Positions 24,516 to 33,872 of a stretch of 49,837 nt of DNA are shown one piece after another. Within the stretch, counting starts at the first letter, position 1. Every line of letters begins with the position of its first letter. The notes under the pieces are model-generated. The model searched no databases. It was given only the letters and a program-made list of their open reading frames with translations, and had not been told where the DNA came from. Origin of the DNA: Planctomycetota bacterium (GTDB lineage: Bacteria > Planctomycetota > PUPC01 > JACPCR01); NCBI GenBank assembly GCA_027625095.1, contig JAQBXN010000057.1, positions 1 to 49,837 on the forward strand, given 5' to 3'. Position numbers and translations under genes: made by a program.

Positions 24516-27500
24516 ATGAAGAGGCTCTTACTAGCTCTGTTCTTGCTTCCAATTCTTATTCATGCCGAAGGCCATCGTGTCCTCGCTGCCGATTCTTCGA
24601 AACGACTGATTGGTATCGTTGCGGCCGATGGCACCCTTGAATGGAAGTACCAGCTTCAAGGCGGCATCCACGACCTCGATTTCCTGCCAAACGGCAACAT
24701 CATGCTGCAGGCCGGCATGCAGAGCGTGCAGGAGTTGGACCCCAAGACCGAAAAGATCATCTGGGAGTACCAAGCTAATCCGCTGAAGGGTGAACGGGTT
24801 GAGATTCACGCGTTTCAGCGTCTGGCAAATGGCGACACGATGATCGCGGAATCCGGCCGCGGACGAATCATCGAAGTGAACAATGACGGCAAGATCGTTA
24901 AAGAATTCAAGATGAAGTTAGACCGGCCAGACGCGCATCGTGACACGCGACTTGCCCGCAAGCTCGACGACGGGCACTACCTCGTCGCGCACGAGGGGGA
25001 CGGCTTTGTGCGTGAGTATGACAAGGACGGCAAGCTGTTCTGGGAATTCGAGGTGCCGCTCTTCGGCAAACAGAGCAAGGGCGGGCATGGGGTCGAAGCT
25101 TTCGGCAATTCCGTCTTCGGGATTCTGAAGTTGAAGAACGGCAACATCCTTGTTGGCAGCGGCAACGGACACAGCATCCTTGAAGTCTCGAGGGACAAAG
25201 AAATTGTCTGGCAGATTCATCAGGACGACCTGCCCGGTATCCAACTCGCCTGGGTCACTACCCTCCAGGAATTGCCCAGCGGAAACATTATTATCGGCAA
25301 CTGCCATGCCGGGCCGGATAATCCGCAGATCCTCGAAGTCACACGAGAGAAGAAGGTGGTGTGGACGTTCAAGGACTTCAAGAATTTTGGGAATTCGCTT
25401 TCGAACTCGATGGTGTTGCCGGGTTCCAAGGAAGCAACCATTGACGCAAACAAGTCGGGCATTTCGATTGCGAAGGAAGCTGGACCGGTTGGCTTCGACC
25501 CAAAGCTCGACTTCAAGAAAGTCGACGATCTCCAATCCCCAGTTCTCGCCTTCCTCAAGGGCAAAGACATCTTTCTCTCAGGACTCAAGCCCTCCGGCTC
25601 GCACGTCTGGGAAGCTGACACTTACGCGGCCCTCAACGACGGCGCAGAGATCCGGAAGTCAATGGATCATTCCATTAAACGTCACACCTGGTGGCCTAAT
25701 CTGGGGACGACCGAGTATGTGCAATATGATTTCACAACCCCCGAGGCTGTCGCAGGGGTCGATGTCTACTGGTACGACGATACCACTCGTGGCCGATGCC
25801 GGGTGCCGCAGAAATGGCAACTGAAATACAAAAAGGATGACACTTGGGTTCCTGTTGAGACGGCTGCGGACTACGGTACGGGCATTGACCGATTCCATCG
25901 GGTGACCTTCAAGCCCATCAATACCAATGCGCTGCGTATAGAAGTGCAACTCCAGGACCATATGTCCGGCGGTGTCCTTGAATGGCGAGTCATCAAATCA
26001 CCGCCCGATCCTGTTACAGCGGTTGAAATGGGCACCCTGAAGACCAGCGAACTCGATTCGACCCTCTCCCTCTCCGCGACAACGAGGGCCTTGATCGCCC
26101 CGGTCGAGGGGCTCAGCGAAGAGGCAAAGACAGCTTTTTTCGAGAAGCAGGTGTTCCCGATCATTGAGAAAAACTGCTTCAAATGTCATCGCGACGATCC
26201 CGAAAACCTCAAGGCGCATCTCTGGCTCGGTAGCCGAGAGGGCATACTCAAGGGTGGCGATGTCGGGCCTGTTGTCGATCTTGTCAATCCGGCAAGCAGC
26301 CACATTCTGAAGATGATCAATTACGTCGACGACGGCCACCAGATGCCGCCCACGGGCAAGTTACCGGCCAACCAGATCGCAACCCTGGCCAGATGGGTTG
26401 AACTGGGCGTGCCCTGGAAAAAAGATCTCGAGCATAAGATGCCTGAGAGTCGGGCGCCCGTTTCGACCACGCAGGTAAACGAGCACACCCGCAATTACTG
26501 GTGTTACAAGAAACTGGTGCGGCCGGAATTGCCAAAGGTGAAGAACGCGGAGTGGGTTACCAGCCCGATCGACAACTTCATCCTTGCCAAACTCGAAGCC
26601 ATCGGCCTCCAGCCCAACGGCCCCGCGGATAAGCTCGCACTCATTCGTCGCGCTTATTTCGACCTCATCGGTCTGCCGCCAGCACCGGCCGAGGTCGATG
26701 CATTCCTCAAAGACACGTCTCCCAACGCATTCGAGCAAGTTATCGACGACTTGCTCCAGCGTCCGCAATACGGCGAGAAGTGGGGCAGACACTGGCTAGA
26801 CAATGTTCGTTACGCCGAGACACACGGATACGAACGCGATTCAACGAAGCCCTTTGCCTGGCGTTATCGGGATTACGTGATCAAGGCGTTCAACGAAGAC
26901 AAAGGATACGACCAGTTCATCATTGAGCAGCTCGCCGGCGACGAAATTGAGAATCCCTCCACCGATGCCGTCATCGCCACAGGCTATTACCGGCTCGGCA
27001 TCTGGGATGATGAACCGGTCGACCGCAAGCTGCAGAAATACGACATCCTCGATGGCGTCGTCTCCACCACTGCACAGACCATGCTGGGTATGACTGTCGG
27101 CTGCGCCCGCTGCCACAACCATAAGAAAGACCCGATTCCGCAGAGCGACTACTACCGGCTTGTCGCGTTCTTCCATGATATCCGGGACATGGACAGGCAG
27201 AATCTAATCACAATGCAGGACGCCGGAGCGTCAAAAGAGCGCGAGAAGGAATTGGCAGCCAAGGCGACCCACGAAGAAAGCCTCTACGGTCAGATCTATA
27301 AGTTTCAAGAAGAGTTCAAGGCCGCCATACTTGAAGACATCGAAAAGGCGGACATCACGATCTCGCAACTTCCCGAGTCGGATATGCTCGACCTGAGCTA
27401 CAAGTTTTATCGGGACACGTTCGAGACGCTGCCCAAGAACTTTAAGGACCTGCGGCACGAAAACGAAGGCCGGATCGCTAACAACTATTTCTCGCTTGAA

Positions 27501-29441
27501 CCGGCCACTCGCAAGGAGGCCATAGGGCTCGTGTTCGAGGGCAAGCTCCGTGTGCCCGCGGACGGTGAATACACCTTTCACCTTGAAACAACCGAAGGTT
27601 CCCGCCTTATCATTGACGACAATCAGATCGATGAGAAGGTGGCCAAAGGTGCGCACAAGCGTGATGCAAAGGCCACACTGAAAAAGGGTCTGCTGCCCAT
27701 CAAGCTTGAGTTCTTCAATACCTATGAGAAGCCGGTGCTGAAGGTGGCCTGGTCCGGCCCGGGCATTCCCCGGAAATTTCTGACCGAAGAGTTAACCCCA
27801 TCGAAGTCAGCGAACATCATGACCGATGCCCGCAAACAAGAGGATGGAACAAAGATTCAGGACGAGCTCTGGTGGGCTACCGAAAAGAAACCAGCGGGCG
27901 ACTGGATGCAGCCCAATTTCAATCCTGCGGATTGGAAACAGTCGCAAGGCGGCTTCGGCTCCAAGGGAACACCGGGCTCAATCGTGCGTACCGATTGGCT
28001 CAGCAAAGACATCTGGCTTCGCCGCAATTTCACGCTCACAAAGCTGCCAGGATCTCTCAATCTCAACCTCCATCACGATGAGGACGCGGAGATCTACATC
28101 AACGGCGTGCAAGTGGCGACCGTCCAGAACTACACCACAGGCTACGAACAGTTGAAACTTGGCGGCCCGGCCGTCTCCGCACTTACACTTGGCAAAAACG
28201 TGATCGCCATCCACTGTCACCAGACCGGTGGAGGACAGTACATTGACGCCGGCCTGGTCTCTGCCAGTGGCGAAGTCAACATCGCCGCGCTCATCAATCA
28301 GCATGGTCAGAACGTTATGGGTGAGGCCAAAACGAAACAGTATCTCAAATGGCAGGCTGACCTGGATAAGAGCCTCAAGACGAAATTCGAGTTGCCCGGC
28401 ATCAAGGTAATGGGCGTGCAGGAATCAGGCGGCAACTCAACCGTCCACTTGCTGCAGCGCGGCAATCCGCACCTTGAGGGCGAGATCGTCACGCCCGGCT
28501 ATCCGTCAGTGCTTGGATTCCCCGATCCGGAACTGCCGAAGACGATTAAGAATGGCACCTCCGGAAAGCGCACCATCCTCGCAAGTTGGATCACCAGTAA
28601 AGAAAATCCTCTCACTGCACGGGTCATGATGAACCGCGTCTGGCAGCACCACTTCGGCCGCGGCATTGTGCGAACCTCGAGCGACTTCGGCCAACTCGGC
28701 GATCAGCCTACCCACGAGGAACTGCTCAACTGGCTCGCCGCGGAGTTCATGGAACGCAACTGGAAACTTAAGACGATGCATAAGTTCATCATGCTCTCCA
28801 GCACCTACCGAATGTCCTCCGGGATGACAACGGCCAGCTACGACAAAGACCCGGGCAACAATCTCTTCTGGAGTTTTGACATGCGCCGCCTAGCTGCCGA
28901 GGAATTGCGCGACGCAGTCTACGCGGTTAATGGCTCGATCAACTTCAAGATGGGCGGTGAGAGTTTTTTCTCCGCCATTCCTGCCGAGGTCCTCCAGGGA
29001 GCCTCGCGCCCCGGCGCTGCCTGGGGCAGGTCGTCTCCTGAAGAGCAAGCCCGTCGGACGGTCTACAACTTCGTGAAGCGGTCTGTCAGCGATCCGTTCC
29101 TCGCTTCGCATGATTCGGCTGATACCGATCAGCCTTGCGCCGTCCGATTCGTCACCACCGTGCCCACGCAATCGCTCATCATGCTCAACAGCGAATTCAT
29201 GAACAGCCAAGCCAAAGTCTTTGCCGAGCGTCTCAAGAAAGAGGCCGGCGAAAAAGAGGAAGACCAGATCAGGCACGCATTCAAGCTTGCCTTCGCCCGT
29301 GAGCCCAAAGCCAGCGAGGTCAGCAAGAGCATCGCACTTCTCAACGCTTTCAAGACAGAAGACGGCCTGAGCCCAGATCAAGCGCTCGCGCAGTTCTGCC
29401 TGATGTCACTGAATCTGAATGAGTTCGCGTACCTGGATTGA
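24516..29441 (+). CDS. Secreted propeller / PSCyt1 / DUF1549 / PA14 / DUF1553 protein
   Basis: 1641 residues with a signal peptide (MKRLLLALFLLPILIHAEG). Order of parts: a PQQ-type beta-propeller (about 20-330; repeats like GTLEWKYQLQGG and IIEVNNDGKIVKEF); a discoidin-like beta domain (about 365-500); planctomycete cytochrome domain PSCyt1 with CFKCH (C554, C557, H558); DUF1549/PSCyt2 with SPIDNFILAKLEAIGLQP and a second haem-type motif CARCH (C863, C866, H867); a PA14-like domain (about 957-1085, FEGKLRVPADGEYTFHLETT); a jelly-roll-like stretch; and DUF1553/PSD1 (about 1343-1628, NPLTARVMMNRVWQHHFGRG). It is probably periplasmic or surface-exposed and linked to redox or glycan use, but function is unproven for the family. 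The DUF1501 gene typical of this pairing follows at 30038. The start was placed at 24516 for the signal peptide. Confidence 0.9.
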   Translation: MKRLLLALFLLPILIHAEGHRVLAADSSKRLIGIVAADGTLEWKYQLQGGIHDLDFLPNGNIMLQAGMQSVQELDPKTEKIIWEYQANPLKGERVEIHAFQRLANGDTMIAESGRGRIIEVNNDGKIVKEFKMKLDRPDAHRDTRLARKLDDGHYLVAHEGDGFVREYDKDGKLFWEFEVPLFGKQSKGGHGVEAFGNSVFGILKLKNGNILVGSGNGHSILEVSRDKEIVWQIHQDDLPGIQLAWVTTLQELPSGNIIIGNCHAGPDNPQILEVTREKKVVWTFKDFKNFGNSLSNSMVLPGSKEATIDANKSGISIAKEAGPVGFDPKLDFKKVDDLQSPVLAFLKGKDIFLSGLKPSGSHVWEADTYAALNDGAEIRKSMDHSIKRHTWWPNLGTTEYVQYDFTTPEAVAGVDVYWYDDTTRGRCRVPQKWQLKYKKDDTWVPVETAADYGTGIDRFHRVTFKPINTNALRIEVQLQDHMSGGVLEWRVIKSPPDPVTAVEMGTLKTSELDSTLSLSATTRALIAPVEGLSEEAKTAFFEKQVFPIIEKNCFKCHRDDPENLKAHLWLGSREGILKGGDVGPVVDLVNPASSHILKMINYVDDGHQMPPTGKLPANQIATLARWVELGVPWKKDLEHKMPESRAPVSTTQVNEHTRNYWCYKKLVRPELPKVKNAEWVTSPIDNFILAKLEAIGLQPNGPADKLALIRRAYFDLIGLPPAPAEVDAFLKDTSPNAFEQVIDDLLQRPQYGEKWGRHWLDNVRYAETHGYERDSTKPFAWRYRDYVIKAFNEDKGYDQFIIEQLAGDEIENPSTDAVIATGYYRLGIWDDEPVDRKLQKYDILDGVVSTTAQTMLGMTVGCARCHNHKKDPIPQSDYYRLVAFFHDIRDMDRQNLITMQDAGASKEREKELAAKATHEESLYGQIYKFQEEFKAAILEDIEKADITISQLPESDMLDLSYKFYRDTFETLPKNFKDLRHENEGRIANNYFSLEPATRKEAIGLVFEGKLRVPADGEYTFHLETTEGSRLIIDDNQIDEKVAKGAHKRDAKATLKKGLLPIKLEFFNTYEKPVLKVAWSGPGIPRKFLTEELTPSKSANIMTDARKQEDGTKIQDELWWATEKKPAGDWMQPNFNPADWKQSQGGFGSKGTPGSIVRTDWLSKDIWLRRNFTLTKLPGSLNLNLHHDEDAEIYINGVQVATVQNYTTGYEQLKLGGPAVSALTLGKNVIAIHCHQTGGGQYIDAGLVSASGEVNIAALINQHGQNVMGEAKTKQYLKWQADLDKSLKTKFELPGIKVMGVQESGGNSTVHLLQRGNPHLEGEIVTPGYPSVLGFPDPELPKTIKNGTSGKRTILASWITSKENPLTARVMMNRVWQHHFGRGIVRTSSDFGQLGDQPTHEELLNWLAAEFMERNWKLKTMHKFIMLSSTYRMSSGMTTASYDKDPGNNLFWSFDMRRLAAEELRDAVYAVNGSINFKMGGESFFSAIPAEVLQGASRPGAAWGRSSPEEQARRTVYNFVKRSVSDPFLASHDSADTDQPCAVRFVTTVPTQSLIMLNSEFMNSQAKVFAERLKKEAGEKEEDQIRHAFKLAFAREPKASEVSKSIALLNAFKTEDGLSPDQALAQFCLMSLNLNEFAYLD

Positions 29442-29479
29442 GTGTGGCCCTGGCGCTCCGCGGCAGGATGGAAGATCAG

Positions 29480-29901
29480 GTGCATTTTCAGGTCACAAAT
29501 TGTGGCTTGAAGAGGGGGCTTGGGGCCGAAAGCTCGATCTTTGAGATCAAAGCTCAATCTTTGAGATCTCAGATTCATGACCTTGAAAGTCTCAAGACTT
29601 TTAGCTGGTATCACTTAGCATGCTGTTTGAGGTCACAAATTGTGACCTCAAAGACCTTATCATGCGTGCGTTCGTGAATCTACGACAGCTTGTTGCCTCC
29701 AATCAGGGATTGGCAAAAAAGATCGATGAGCTCGAGAAGAAGTACGACGGTAAGTTTGAAGTCGTCTTTCACGCGCTTCGAGAGATGATGAAGCCGCCCG
29801 AAGAGGGGCACAAGGAAATCGGCTTCCACGTAAAAGAAGCAGGCGCGATTTATCAGAAGAAAAAGAAGAAGTCCCGCACAAAGAAGAAAGGCCGGTCTTA
29901 A
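29480..29901 (+). pseudogene. ORF6N-domain protein remnant (C-terminal end)
   Basis: The clear part is IMRAFVNLRQLVASNQGLAK, then KIDELEKKYDGKFEVVFHAL and REMMKPPEEGHKEIGF, followed by a Lys-rich tail. This is the standard C-terminus of ORF6N (phage antirepressor-type) DNA-binding proteins. Upstream, 29480-29650 contains scattered echoes of the family (LRSQIVTSK, LRSQIHDLE, VTNCDLK) in more than one frame with stops between, and the N-terminal ORF6N domain is absent. A 20-bp tandem repeat (29529-29548 and 29549-29568) and a near-perfect palindrome GAGGTCACAA-A-TTGTGACCTC near 29628-29648 lie within it. The gene is decayed. It separates the DUF1553 and DUF1501 genes, which are usually adjacent, so it likely inserted between them. 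Confidence 0.6.
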
Positions 29902-30037
29902 CCCGCACCGTATCTGAACCGTTCGGATTAAACCGCCTGGATCGTGCCTGCTGACCGCAATGCAAGCGTAATCGTTAACGTTAACATTGCTGGCATTCAG
30001 GCGAGCAAACACGTCTATCATCAAGAAAGGGAAATGC

Positions 30038-31498
30038 ATGAACATTAAGACCCAAAACCAATTCTGCGGCCGCACGCGCCGCGAGTTCCTGTGGCAGATG
30101 GGCGGTGGCTTTTCCGGCCTCGCGCTTTCCGGAATGCTCGACAATGAATTTTTCGCCAACCAGGCAGTTGCTGCGGATGGTGCACCTTTTGTCAGCCCTC
30201 TCGCCGTGAAGGAGCCGCACTTCCAGCCGAAGGCCAAGGCCGTCATCTTTTTATTCATGTACGGGGGGCCGAGCCAGGTGGATACATTCGACTACAAGCC
30301 GAATCTCTATCCTCTCGATGGCAAGACCGTACAGGTCAAAACATTCGGTCGCGGTGGCAGAAAAAGCCAGGGCCGCATCGTTGGGCCTAAGTGGCAATTC
30401 AAACCATACGGCGAGTGCGGCAAGATGGTCTCAGACCTGTTCCCTAATCTTGGCACCTGTGTAGACGACATTGCGTTCATTCACTCGATGTATGCGGATT
30501 CGCCGATTCATGGATCGGCGCTCTTGATGATGAATGCAGGCCGGATACTTAGCGGCCATCCCTGCATCGGCTCATGGGTGAACTATGGACTTGGCAGCAA
30601 GAATCAGAATCTGCCCGGGTTCGTCGTCATGCTTGATCCGAAAGGTGGGCCGATCAGTGGCGCGAAGAACTGGACAAGCGGTTACATGCCGGCGGCATAT
30701 CAGGGCGTCACGATTCGTTCGCAGGGCTCGCCGATTCTTGACCTTAATCCGCAGCAGGGCGTGACGCGCAAGATGCAGCGCCGTCTGCTCGATCAGTTGA
30801 ACGAGTTCAATAGCGAACATTCAGCGCAGCGTCCTGGCAATAGCGACCTTCAAGCCCGAATTGCCAGCTACGAACTCGCTTACAATATGCAGAAACACGC
30901 GCCGGAGGCTGTCGACCTGAATGCCGAAGCAGAATCCACACGCGAGATGTACGGCCTTAATAACGACACGACTCAGGATTTCGGTCGCAAATGCCTGCTC
31001 GCTCGCCGACTTGTTGAGCGCGGCGTTCGGTTTGTACAGGTCTACTCAGGGGGAGGCCACAACGATGATAACTGGGACGCGCACAGTGACATGGTTTTCA
31101 ACCATACCCGCCACGCAGGCCGCACGGACAAGCCTATCGCCGCGCTCCTGAAAGATCTCAAACAGCGCGGGCTGCTTGACGAAACCATCGTCATCTGGGG
31201 CGGCGAATTCGGTCGCCAGCCGACCGCTGAGTATGCCAAAGGCACCGGACGCGATCACAACTCGTACGGTTTTACCATGTGGATGGCTGGTGGAGGGATC
31301 AAAGGAGGCGTGAGCCTCGGAAAGACGGATGAACTCGGAGCGCACGCAGTTGAACATCGTCTGCACGTCAAGAACCTTCACGCCACCGTGCTCCAGCAGA
31401 TGGGGCTTGATCCGAATCGCCTCTCGTTTTTCTTCAACGGTCTCGATCAGAAGTTGGTTGGCGTCGAAGGCGCCGAGCCGATTCACCAGCTCATTTAG
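30038..31498 (+). CDS. DUF1501 family protein with Tat signal
   Basis: 486 residues. The N-terminus carries a twin-arginine signal (RTRREFLWQMGGGFSGLALS, R14-R15), so it is predicted to be exported folded. The rest is a DUF1501 alkaline-phosphatase/sulfatase-like fold: FLFMYGGPSQVDTFDYKP, FIHSMYADSPIHGSALLMMN, GRILSGHPCIGSWVNYGLGS, FVQVYSGGGHNDDNWDAHSD and IVIWGGEFGRQPTAEYAKGT followed by GRDHN. The His and Asp residues in these stretches resemble a metal site. DUF1501 genes normally sit next to PSCyt/DUF1553 genes as here, implying that the two products work together in the periplasm. The start was placed at the ATG at 30038 (AGGGAA upstream), which begins the Tat signal. Confidence 0.92.
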   Translation: MNIKTQNQFCGRTRREFLWQMGGGFSGLALSGMLDNEFFANQAVAADGAPFVSPLAVKEPHFQPKAKAVIFLFMYGGPSQVDTFDYKPNLYPLDGKTVQVKTFGRGGRKSQGRIVGPKWQFKPYGECGKMVSDLFPNLGTCVDDIAFIHSMYADSPIHGSALLMMNAGRILSGHPCIGSWVNYGLGSKNQNLPGFVVMLDPKGGPISGAKNWTSGYMPAAYQGVTIRSQGSPILDLNPQQGVTRKMQRRLLDQLNEFNSEHSAQRPGNSDLQARIASYELAYNMQKHAPEAVDLNAEAESTREMYGLNNDTTQDFGRKCLLARRLVERGVRFVQVYSGGGHNDDNWDAHSDMVFNHTRHAGRTDKPIAALLKDLKQRGLLDETIVIWGGEFGRQPTAEYAKGTGRDHNSYGFTMWMAGGGIKGGVSLGKTDELGAHAVEHRLHVKNLHATVLQQMGLDPNRLSFFFNGLDQKLVGVEGAEPIHQLI

Positions 31499-31660
31499 CT
31501 CGCCGTGGAATCTTCATCCGATCCCCGGGCCGAATCTGAAGCAAGCGCGACGACTCCGATTTCCCGTCTGCGTAAAGCGATTGCAGGTGCCTCTTGCACT
31601 CTGGCGATCCTCTATTTATCGCAACTGAACGAGCCGCCGCTTTTCATCCCGATTTAGCTC

Positions 31661-31691
31661 AAAAAAAACGCCCGGCACAATGGCCGGGCGT
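31661..31691 (-). terminator. Intrinsic terminator after the sugar-phosphate isomerase gene
   Basis: ACGCCCGGC (31668-31676) pairs with GCCGGGCGT (31683-31691) around a six-base loop. On the minus strand the stem is followed by eight Ts (the A run at 31661-31668). It lies 23 bases beyond the stop of the minus-strand gene at 31715. On the plus strand only three Ts follow, so it acts mainly for the minus gene. Confidence 0.88.
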
Positions 31692-31714
31692 TTCAGATTC
31701 ATCTTCAGCTTTTG

Positions 31715-32719
31715 TTAATCTTCAAAAGCGGCGTCGAAAGCCCTGTCTGAGGAAGGGAAATCCACATTCTTGACGAAGGCGCACGCTTCGGTAGCGCCGT
31801 GTTCACGGTCCATTCCGCTGTCTTCCCACTCCACGGAAAGCGGGCCGGCGTACTTGATATCGTTCAATGCCCGGATGATTTCCTCAAAGTCCACACTTCC
31901 CCGTCCGAGGGATCGGAAATCCCAGAAACGGCGGGCATCACCGAAGCCTAGATGCCCACCGAAGACGCCGGCTTCTGTCAGCGTTTCTGACCAGTAGACA
32001 TCTTTCATGTGCACGTGGTAGATGCGGTCGGCAAATTTGCGGATGAACTTCACGTAGTCCACGCCCTGGTAGCCCAGGTGGCTGGGGTCGTAGTTGAAAC
32101 CGAATGCCTTGTCGCCATCGACGGCTTCGATGGCCCGTTCGGCTGTGACGATGTCAAAGGCAATTTCGGTCGGATGGACTTCAAGGCCAAAGCGAACGCC
32201 AAGCTTGTTGAACTCCTTGAGAATCGGTTTCCAGCGTTTACCGAAATCCTTGTAGCCATCATCGATCATCTTGGGACTGACCGGGGGGAATGAGTAGAGG
32301 AGATGCCAGATGGATGAGCCGGTGAAGCCGTTGACCACACTGACACCGAGATTCCTTGCGCCGCGGGCCGTAGCGATCATTTCTTTTGCCGCGCGCTTGC
32401 GCACACCTTCCGGATCGCCGTCGCCCCAGACATGTTCGGCAGAGAACAGAATATCTTTGTGCCTGGAATCGATGTTATCGCAGACGCACTGTCCCACGAG
32501 GTGATTGCTGATCGAAAAAACTTTCAGGTCATACTTTGCGAGCGTGGCCAGTTTATCTTTGCAGTAGGCTTTGCTCTTGGATGCCTGATCCACTTCAAAG
32601 TGGTCGCCCCAGCAGGCAAGCTCGAGCCCGTCATATCCAAAACTCTTTGCCTTCTTGCACACTTCCTCAAGAGGCAGGTCAGCCCACTGGCCGGTAAATA
32701 AGGTGCATGGTCTTGCCAT
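31715..32719 (-). CDS. Sugar phosphate isomerase/epimerase (xylose-isomerase-like TIM barrel)
   Basis: A 334-residue AP-endonuclease-2-type barrel. Markers: FGYDGLELACWGDHFEVD near the N-terminus, then GVRFGLEVHPTEIAFD, FGFNYDPSHLGYQGVDYVKF, IYHVHMKDVYWSE and GPLSVEWEDSGMDREHG. The Glu, Asp, His and Glu residues in these strands form the metal site of the family. Members isomerise or epimerise sugars, inositols or keto-sugars; the exact substrate cannot be told. The ATG at 32719 has GGAG about eight bases upstream, and a strong terminator follows. No signal peptide, so cytosolic. It may process sugars released by the secreted enzymes nearby, which is inference only. Confidence 0.9.
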   Translation of the reverse strand: MARPCTLFTGQWADLPLEEVCKKAKSFGYDGLELACWGDHFEVDQASKSKAYCKDKLATLAKYDLKVFSISNHLVGQCVCDNIDSRHKDILFSAEHVWGDGDPEGVRKRAAKEMIATARGARNLGVSVVNGFTGSSIWHLLYSFPPVSPKMIDDGYKDFGKRWKPILKEFNKLGVRFGLEVHPTEIAFDIVTAERAIEAVDGDKAFGFNYDPSHLGYQGVDYVKFIRKFADRIYHVHMKDVYWSETLTEAGVFGGHLGFGDARRFWDFRSLGRGSVDFEEIIRALNDIKYAGPLSVEWEDSGMDREHGATEACAFVKNVDFPSSDRAFDAAFED

Positions 32720-32897
32720 GAGATTTCTCCATATAAGTCTGGAAGTGAGTAAATACTAAGTATCGTGATACCGTCTTTGAGATATCCCCATTCTTTGGGA
32801 ACAATCTGTCAGCGCACGAACCGTTAATCGTAAACCCTCGAGGCGGGAAAAATATAGGCTCGCTCAGGTGAAGTCAATAGCGATACGGCCCCCATCG

Positions 32898-32926
32898 TTG
32901 ACACCCTCGCGACCGACTGATTAAAT
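32898..32926 (+). promoter_or_regulatory. Predicted sigma-70-type promoter for the PDZ membrane gene
   Basis: A perfect -35 TTGACA (32898-32903) is separated by 17 bases from TTAAAT (32921-32926, four of six to the -10 consensus). The start codon at 32974 follows 47 bases later. It lies in the 254-base divergent gap between the isomerase gene and the PDZ gene. Confidence 0.5.
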
Positions 32927-32973
32927 CCTTTTGCTCTGTTTCGTATGCGATTTCTGCCAATCAACGGTGAATT

Positions 32974-33717
32974 ATGTTAGCAGAACGGCTGGGTGGACTT
33001 GCAGGTTTGATTGCTGTCATTGTGGCCGGCGTGGCCCTCCACAATAGCAGGCAGACGCAGCAGGAAATTTACCACCTTCTGGAAGAAACTCGGGGCACTC
33101 TCAAAACTTTCAAAAACGCATATAACGAACAGCAGACCAATCTGGATCTGATGAGTGCCCAGGTCAAGGCGGCTAGAGAAGAGACCGTAAGCCTGGAACG
33201 CGAGCTCGCACAGCTCAGAAATTCCGCCCAGCCCGTGTCCCATTATCAGATCGACAAAACGAGAGGCAGAAAGGAAAAGCGGAACGAAGCCCCAAGAGAT
33301 CCGCCTGTGCCGGGTGACATTGTCGGCCCGGTCAGAAAGAAGCCAATCGAAGGGGTGGAGGTCGACGGTGAATTGGTGATTCAGATTGGCGGCAATGAGA
33401 AAGTAATCATAAACGACCAAAAGGCCTTCCTCGGAATCACCCCCGTGGCGGTGGACAAGGCTGTTGCAAAGCGGTTCGGATATCCCCACCAGTTCGGGCT
33501 CTGGATCGTAAAAGTCACACCGGACCAGCCGGGGGATAAGGCAGGCATTCAGGCCAATGACGTCCTTATGCGGCTGAACAAGATTCCCCTGGAAAACAGC
33601 TCTCAACTGGAAAAGATTCTTGCCGGGAAAAGACCAGGTGAGGCTGTTTCGCTGGACTTGTTCAGGAACGGTGAAGAGTTTCCCCTCAACATGGAGCTTG
33701 GCAGCCGTCAACGCTAG
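32974..33717 (+). CDS. Membrane-anchored coiled-coil protein with C-terminal PDZ domain
   Basis: 247 residues. An N-terminal hydrophobic helix (LGGLAGLIAVIVAGVALHNS) acts as membrane anchor or uncleaved signal. Next comes a likely coiled coil (about 30-85; QTQQEIYHLLEETRGTLKTF and ETVSLERELAQLRNS), then a charged linker rich in Lys, Arg and Pro. A PDZ domain fills about 150-245: FLGITPVAVDKAVAKRFGYP, IVKVTPDQPGDKAGIQANDV, KIPLENSSQLEKILAGKRPG. There is no protease domain, so it looks like a tethering or adaptor PDZ protein with its domain in the periplasm. A good promoter precedes it. It is followed by a second PDZ protein (33873) and the giant glycoside-hydrolase-like gene on the same strand. 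Confidence 0.75.
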   Translation: MLAERLGGLAGLIAVIVAGVALHNSRQTQQEIYHLLEETRGTLKTFKNAYNEQQTNLDLMSAQVKAAREETVSLERELAQLRNSAQPVSHYQIDKTRGRKEKRNEAPRDPPVPGDIVGPVRKKPIEGVEVDGELVIQIGGNEKVIINDQKAFLGITPVAVDKAVAKRFGYPHQFGLWIVKVTPDQPGDKAGIQANDVLMRLNKIPLENSSQLEKILAGKRPGEAVSLDLFRNGEEFPLNMELGSRQR

Positions 33718-33872
33718 ATGGCGATCAAATTGTGGCACCGCCGTCCGATTGAGCGTGCCACGGAAGCCGCAAGTTCTGTTCATCATTCGGCCGCCCTGCA
33801 ACTTGAAATTTCCCCTGACTGATTTTGGACGCGGCCGAGAGAACGCATGAAACGAAACGCAGAATCTCCTTT

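Noticed and set aside
29974..29985. Palindrome GTTAACGTTAAC upstream of the DUF1501 gene
   Set aside because: Only 12 bases, single copy in the window and no regulator nearby; an operator cannot be supported.
31505..31657. 50-codon GTG-started ORF after the DUF1501 gene with one hydrophobic stretch
   Set aside because: No ribosome binding site, no family, and it ends at the terminator of the opposite gene; too weak to call.
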